Of a DNA stretch of 9,987 nucleotides, positions 6,486-9,987 are shown piece by piece. The stretch spans positions 1-9,987 of the forward strand of contig CALMBE010000449.1 of the NCBI GenBank assembly GCA_937860165.1, given 5' to 3'. A program made the translations under genes and the position numbers. Origin of the DNA: an uncultured Planctomycetaceae bacterium (GTDB lineage Bacteria; Planctomycetota; Planctomycetia; Pirellulales; Lacipirellulaceae). Numbering within the stretch: the first letter of the stretch is position 1; the number at the start of each line of letters is the position of its first letter. A model generated the notes under the pieces. That model was not told where the DNA came from and made no database searches. It worked only from the letters and a program-made list of their open reading frames with translations.

Positions 6486-7406
6486 ATGACAGAGTTTCCA
6501 TCCATGAATCCGCATTGGGAATTATTCCCTGAAAGACCTCCGGCAGCCGAATGCGAGGCACTATCCGATGGGATGGGATTCGGCTTGATCGAGGTCCCAA
6601 GTGGCCGAATTCTCTCGATGAATCAGCGTTTCGTAAAGTGGTTTCGGGGGAGTTCTGAAACCCAGTCTCAATTAACTATCTACGAGTTGTGGCCAGAATG
6701 CGATCTACAGACTCTTGCCAAGCAAGCTGCTGAATCCGCCCAGGGGTTCGCAGTTATTACGACTCCACCGAAAAGTGCCGAATCTGATGTAGAAGAATAT
6801 ACGGAACAGGAACATGTCTCTCGTCTTGATCACAACGTAGAGGTGCATCAGATGATAGGCCGAACAGACCAGTTACTGGTGGTGATCAAGCCGACAACCA
6901 AAAACATCGGGGCGATTTCTCAGCAGGGCTATGTCGATCCCGTGACAAACCTCCCTGATCGACGATCACTTGAAACTTGGCAAGCACAAAGAAGAGCGGA
7001 AGCAAATTCGAGCCCTACTCCCTATGCACTTCTGTTCTTGGATCTCAATCACTTCAAATTGGTCAATGATCGGTTTGGGCACGCTTCGGGAGACCAAGTG
7101 TTGGCGACTCTGGCACAACGCTGGCGAGAAGCACTTCGAGACGATGATCTGGTTGTACGATTTGGTGGGGACGAGTTTGTTGTCCTGTTGGATGGGATCC
7201 GGACGCATGAAGATGCCTTGCCGATCATGAACCGCTTGTTGGCAATAACTTGTCAACCGCTGCAAATTGGCAAAGAAGAACTCTCCGTTTCCTTGTCGAT
7301 TGGCATTTCCCTCTCGAGCGAAACTTCAGGGGATCTCGAAGAGATGCTCAGCCTCGCCGATCGTGACATGTATTCACAGAAACGACCGAACGGGACTTTG
7401 CCTTAA
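6486..7406 (+). CDS. Diguanylate cyclase (GGDEF), active site and I-site intact
   Basis: A 306-residue soluble protein predicted to make the second messenger c-di-GMP from two GTP. The N-terminal part is PAS-like (about 28-135, starting GMGFGLIEVPSGRILSMN). It has no signal peptide or membrane helix, so the input signal is probably cytosolic. The GGDEF domain starts after DPVTNLPDRR (151-160). It shows the metal-binding aspartate D186 in FLDLNHFK, ND (194-195), GD (202-203) and the signature RFGGDEF (225-231). The product-inhibition motif RDDD (218-221) lies exactly five residues before GGDEF. DRDMYSQK near the C-terminus is the usual end of the domain. The ATG at 6486 has TAAAGG 6 nt upstream. 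It diverges from the EPS priming transferase, and c-di-GMP commonly stimulates EPS production, so it may regulate this cluster. A role in a wider network is equally possible. Confidence 0.93.
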   Translation: MTEFPSMNPHWELFPERPPAAECEALSDGMGFGLIEVPSGRILSMNQRFVKWFRGSSETQSQLTIYELWPECDLQTLAKQAAESAQGFAVITTPPKSAESDVEEYTEQEHVSRLDHNVEVHQMIGRTDQLLVVIKPTTKNIGAISQQGYVDPVTNLPDRRSLETWQAQRRAEANSSPTPYALLFLDLNHFKLVNDRFGHASGDQVLATLAQRWREALRDDDLVVRFGGDEFVVLLDGIRTHEDALPIMNRLLAITCQPLQIGKEELSVSLSIGISLSSETSGDLEEMLSLADRDMYSQKRPNGTLP

Positions 7407-7443
7407 AGTACTCGTCCCTGATAAAACTCGGAAGTTCTTGGAT

Positions 7444-7519
7444 TTTGGGGGTGCAACGGACGTTTGAGGGCGCTAGAATTTGCCAGGTTTTGATCCGTTG
7501 GTCCCCCAAAGCTGGCAAA
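7444..7519 (+). promoter_or_regulatory. Mutually exclusive hairpins before the transposase start
   Basis: Stem 1 pairs TTTGGGGGTGCAACGGA (7444-7460) with its near-complement at 7494-7510, 15 of 17 positions matching. Stem 2 pairs TTTGCCAG (7479-7486), which lies in the loop of stem 1, with CTGGCAAA (7512-7519), which lies outside it. The two stems cannot coexist. Stem 2 ends two bases before the transposase ATG. This resembles the structures insertion sequences use to stop outside transcripts from expressing transposase. Stem 1 might also end the diguanylate cyclase transcript, although no T run follows. Confidence 0.45.
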
Positions 7520-7521
7520 CC

Positions 7522-8125
7522 ATGAAGCCGAAAAAGCAGACGCCGCAGTGTGAACTCTTTGGCGCGCACCTGAGCGAACTTCTCAATCCAGAGCATCCAC
7601 TCTACGTGCTGGCCGAGCGTATTGACTGGCGACAGTTCGACCTGGCCATCGACGCCTGCTACGCCGACGAGCTGGGCCGACCAGGGGTGAACACCCGCCT
7701 GATGGTTGGCCTGATGTATCTCAAGCATGCGTTTAACGAAAGCGACGAATCGGTCGTCGCACGCTGGGTCGAGAACCCGTATTGGCAGTTCTTCTGTGGC
7801 TGCCAGTACATGCAGCACGATCCACCGGTGGATTCATCGAAGATGAGCAAGTGGCGCAAGCGGGTGGGAGCCGAGCGTCTGGAAACACTTCTGGAAGCAA
7901 CGATCCACACTGCGTTGGCGATGAAAGCGCTCAAGCCCCAAGAGCTCTAGCAAGTGAACGTCGATACGACCGTCCAGGAGAAGGCCATCGCCTTCCCGAC
8001 GGACGCCCGGCTGTACCACAAGATGCGGATCGCTTTGGTGCGGTACGCCCAATCGCTGGGAATCCCCTTTGCGTCAGAGCTACCACTTCGTGGGGAAAAA
8101 GACACTGTTTTGGCAGCCTATGTAG
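7522..8125 (+). pseudogene. Broken IS5-family transposase (amber stop, frameshift, truncation)
   Basis: The first 142 codons encode the N-terminal DUF772-type domain of an IS5-group transposase: LNPEHPL, LAERIDW, GRPGVNTRLMVGLMYLKH and ENPYWQFFCG. A TAG at 7948-7950 interrupts the frame. The same frame then continues with VNVDTTVQEKAIAFPTDARL, the block carrying the first catalytic aspartate. One extra T in the run at 8068-8070 shifts the frame. The expected LRQSYHFVGKK sequence then continues one frame over (8069 onward) until TAG at 8123. The remaining Asp and Glu of the DDE triad and the C-terminal half are absent; full-length relatives are several hundred residues. The ATG at 7522 suits the family start (MKPKKQ) better than the in-frame TTG at 7480. 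Transposition activity is not expected. Confidence 0.85.
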
Positions 8126-8164
8126 CGCTCCGGAAACTCATCTCCTCGCTCGATCTGACACAAC

Positions 8165-8181
8165 GCGGTCGTTCTGACCGC
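8165..8181 (-). terminator. Possible terminator hairpin downstream of the cytochrome gene
   Basis: GCGGTC (8165-8170) and GACCGC (8176-8181) form a perfect six-pair GC-rich stem with a five-base loop, about 80 bp past the stop of the cytochrome gene in its transcription direction. No U tract follows, so termination is uncertain. The rest of 8126-8262 shows no recognisable gene. Confidence 0.3.
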
Positions 8182-8262
8182 AGCAACGCGCCGTCAAACG
8201 AAGGATTTCTCGGATTGGTTTCCCTCCCTATCGCCAACTCATCGACGATGCGCCGTCCTCCG

Positions 8263-9876
8263 CTACAGGCAAAGCAGGTAGGCAACCAGATCGTCCTTCT
8301 CCTGCGAAGTAAGACGCAATTCAAGGACGATGTCGAAGAATTCGACGGCATCATGAAGCGTCGGGCAGCGTCCGTCGTGGAGGTATGGCGGCGAGTCCTT
8401 GATGCCACGCAACGGGAACGTCTTGATGGGGCCCTCCGGCCGGCACACAAAGAACCGCTCGACGCGCAGGTCGTGCATATAATCGTCGACAAACGCCGGT
8501 CCACTATGGCACTTGATACACATGGCCTTGCCGTTGAACAGTATTTCGCCACGTAACTCCTGTTCGTTGGCCAGCGTCCGGTCGAGGGTCATCAACGGCG
8601 TGAGCTTCGGGGCGGGAGGAAAATCGAGGATGGCGTTAAAGTCTCCCATGCGATTTGTGATTTGGCGTTGCGCCCCGCGCGGTCCCAACGCTTGCATCAT
8701 TCCGGGGTCTCCATCAAAGTACTCCTCGACTTCGGCGAAGTGATCCATACTGCGTATCGAGCGCTTGGAAGAAAGCTGCATGAGGTTATAGTTCCCGCGC
8801 ATGGTGGGAGTATCGGTCCGCAGACGGGCTTGGTTCGGCCGGCTGTCTGGGGCCAACTCGATGGCCCCGTTCGTATGACCGTTTACGTGACAGGAAAAAC
8901 AACCGACGCCGGCACTCGGTTCCATAGTGACTCGATGCGTTGATTGATTGAACCATGTGGTGGGTGACGGTCGCAAAAGTTCCTTCAGACCTTCCATCTG
9001 CTCGGCGGTGAGCAAGCCGTCGAAAATCTCGTAGTAGTTGCCGAGCGTTACTTCCTGTCCGTTTGTGACGTCGCCAAGCTCCTTGTGGCTGGTCAGAAAC
9101 ATTGGCGGCGGATACTCGGGCAAATACTCATCGGGGAAATCGAGATCAACGTCGATTCGGCGGTGCTCAGGGTGAGACTTCAGCCACATCTCCGGAAATA
9201 GCATGTGGGCAGTCGTTTGCAACGGATGGGCCAATGGTTTATACGGGAACACGTCGCGTTCCTTGATCTCCGCGGCTGACAGCGCGCCCAACTCCTCCCG
9301 CGAAGACACTCCGTGAGGCAGCCTCGCAACCGGTCCCTTCATAATGGGCTTGCGTTCGCCTGACATGAACTGATCTTTAATTACTTCGCCGTTGAAGTCG
9401 TACCGACCGTTCATGTACGCACGGCACTCGGCCATCAGCTTGGGCTTCATTTCGGTGCAGTGTCGAACCCATTCGTCCCACGACATTCGTAGGTTGGGTG
9501 AACCCCACGACGAAGTACCGCGACCAGCATATCGCCAAAGGTCAAACGGGGTGCGGTCACCTTCGCTGGATGGCTGCGGATACGGCATTAGCTTCGAGAT
9601 GTGCCCGTCACCGAGTCCCCAATCGTAATCGCCGCGGTCCACGTGGGCTCCGGGACTCTGCCTCAGATAGGTTTCCGAGTCCGCGGCAGACGTTGGGTCA
9701 GGATACTTCACGTCCGATCTACTGGTCGCGGCGAGCGTGAATGCATCCGCTTCTGGATTCTTTGGCGATTCCGCACGAGACTCGTTGGGCTGCTGGCGAT
9801 AGAAAACGGCGGCGAATAACAATGCAAATCCGCCGACGAGCACGATAGTCAGGAATTGGTGCTTGGAACGTACCAC
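8263..9876 (-). CDS. Membrane-anchored di-haem cytochrome c peroxidase / MauG-like protein
   Basis: A 537-residue protein with an N-terminal hydrophobic segment (about 7-25, FLTIVLVGGFALLFAAV), acting as signal anchor or signal peptide, so the body is periplasmic. Two covalent haem c sites are visible: CFSCH (326-330) and CIKCH (453-457), 127 residues apart, in the range for di-haem peroxidases. Family features after the second haem are SGPAFVDDYMHDLRV, then FPLRGIKDSPPYLHDGR (487-503) and TLHDAVEFFD. Such proteins reduce peroxide with electrons from small cytochromes, or carry out MauG-like oxidations. The stretch of about 300 residues before the first haem is unusually long and I do not recognise it. 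I chose the GTG at 9876 because AGGGA lies 6 nt upstream and the hydrophobic segment then falls at the N-terminus. The gene ends beside the IS remnant. No functional link to the EPS genes is apparent. Confidence 0.85.
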   Translation of the reverse strand: MVRSKHQFLTIVLVGGFALLFAAVFYRQQPNESRAESPKNPEADAFTLAATSRSDVKYPDPTSAADSETYLRQSPGAHVDRGDYDWGLGDGHISKLMPYPQPSSEGDRTPFDLWRYAGRGTSSWGSPNLRMSWDEWVRHCTEMKPKLMAECRAYMNGRYDFNGEVIKDQFMSGERKPIMKGPVARLPHGVSSREELGALSAAEIKERDVFPYKPLAHPLQTTAHMLFPEMWLKSHPEHRRIDVDLDFPDEYLPEYPPPMFLTSHKELGDVTNGQEVTLGNYYEIFDGLLTAEQMEGLKELLRPSPTTWFNQSTHRVTMEPSAGVGCFSCHVNGHTNGAIELAPDSRPNQARLRTDTPTMRGNYNLMQLSSKRSIRSMDHFAEVEEYFDGDPGMMQALGPRGAQRQITNRMGDFNAILDFPPAPKLTPLMTLDRTLANEQELRGEILFNGKAMCIKCHSGPAFVDDYMHDLRVERFFVCRPEGPIKTFPLRGIKDSPPYLHDGRCPTLHDAVEFFDIVLELRLTSQEKDDLVAYLLCL

Positions 9877-9882
9877 GGTGGT

Positions 9883-9887
9883 TCCCT
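9883..9887 (-). promoter_or_regulatory. Ribosome binding site fixing a GTG start
   Basis: AGGGA on the - strand lies 6 nt before the GTG at 9876. The longer ATG frame from 9981 would add 35 residues of unrelated basic sequence before the signal anchor, so the GTG start is preferred. Confidence 0.65.
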
Positions 9888-9987
9888 CATCGAAAAGGAA
9901 GGGGCGTTTACTAAACCGACATTTCCCATTTAGGTTGAGCCGGAAACCGCTCCAGGCCTCAGTCGCTGCCCATCTTAACATCGCCCC

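Larger units (their letters stand above)
7444..8125 (+). mobile_element. IS5-type insertion sequence remnant, 3'-truncated
   Basis: The segment holds the 5' non-coding end and the N-terminal third of an IS5-like transposase gene. The catalytic C-terminal portion and the right end are missing. I could not find a matching terminal inverted repeat or target duplication, so both borders are approximate. The left limit is set at the first upstream hairpin, and the right limit at the stop in the shifted transposase frame. The element separates the EPS/c-di-GMP genes from the cytochrome gene. Confidence 0.6.

Noticed and set aside
7480..7521. TTG at 7480 as the transposase start
   Set aside because: The 14 extra residues overlap the regulatory hairpins and do not fit the family; the ATG at 7522 does.
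7411..8262. Terminal inverted repeats and target duplication of the IS
   Set aside because: I compared the two flanks by eye and found no convincing matching ends; the right end appears deleted.
7954..8556. 200-codon + strand ORF downstream of the transposase amber stop
   Set aside because: It joins a transposase fragment to frameshifted sequence, unassigned DNA and the antisense of the cytochrome gene; only the first 35 or so codons are meaningful, as part of the pseudogene.
9877..9981. ATG at 9981 as the cytochrome gene start
   Set aside because: It would bury the signal anchor behind 35 unrelated residues; the GTG at 9876 has a well-placed ribosome binding site.

Overview
The window looks like an exopolysaccharide (EPS) region from a bacterium of the Planctomycetes, probably Pirellulaceae-like. 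That placement rests on my memory of protein style: a priming sugar transferase with a GGDEF-like front domain, and a large membrane-anchored di-haem cytochrome. No rRNA or other marker is present to confirm it. No tRNA, rRNA or CRISPR array was seen.

Layout. (1) Positions 2-3597, + strand: the 3' part of a Wzx-type flippase (cut by the window edge), a Wzy/O-antigen-ligase-type membrane protein and a GT4 glycosyltransferase, closely spaced and probably one operon. (2) Positions 3599-6046, - strand: a second GT4 glycosyltransferase and the priming phosphoglycosyl transferase, converging on the first operon with one base between the stop codons. (3) Positions 6047-6485: a 439-bp divergent intergenic region rich in inverted repeats, with a possible 40-codon ORF and a consensus -10 box. 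(4) Positions 6486-7406, + strand: a diguanylate cyclase with an intact GGDEF motif and an intact RxxD inhibitory site. (5) Positions about 7440-8125: a decayed, 3'-truncated IS5-type transposase. (6) Positions 8263-9876, - strand: a membrane-anchored di-haem cytochrome c peroxidase/MauG-like protein, probably unrelated to the EPS genes.

How the genes may work together. The priming enzyme would load the first sugar phosphate onto undecaprenyl phosphate. The two GT4 enzymes would extend the repeat unit, the flippase would move it across the inner membrane, and the Wzy-like protein would polymerise or ligate it.

The most interesting observation links regions 2 and 4. The N-terminal domain of the priming transferase looks like a catalytically dead GGDEF domain (NDNRI in place of GGDEF). 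It keeps an RxxD motif at exactly the spacing of the c-di-GMP inhibitory site, and the divergent neighbour is an apparently active c-di-GMP synthase. This suggests c-di-GMP control at the first committed step of EPS synthesis; it is an inference, not shown.
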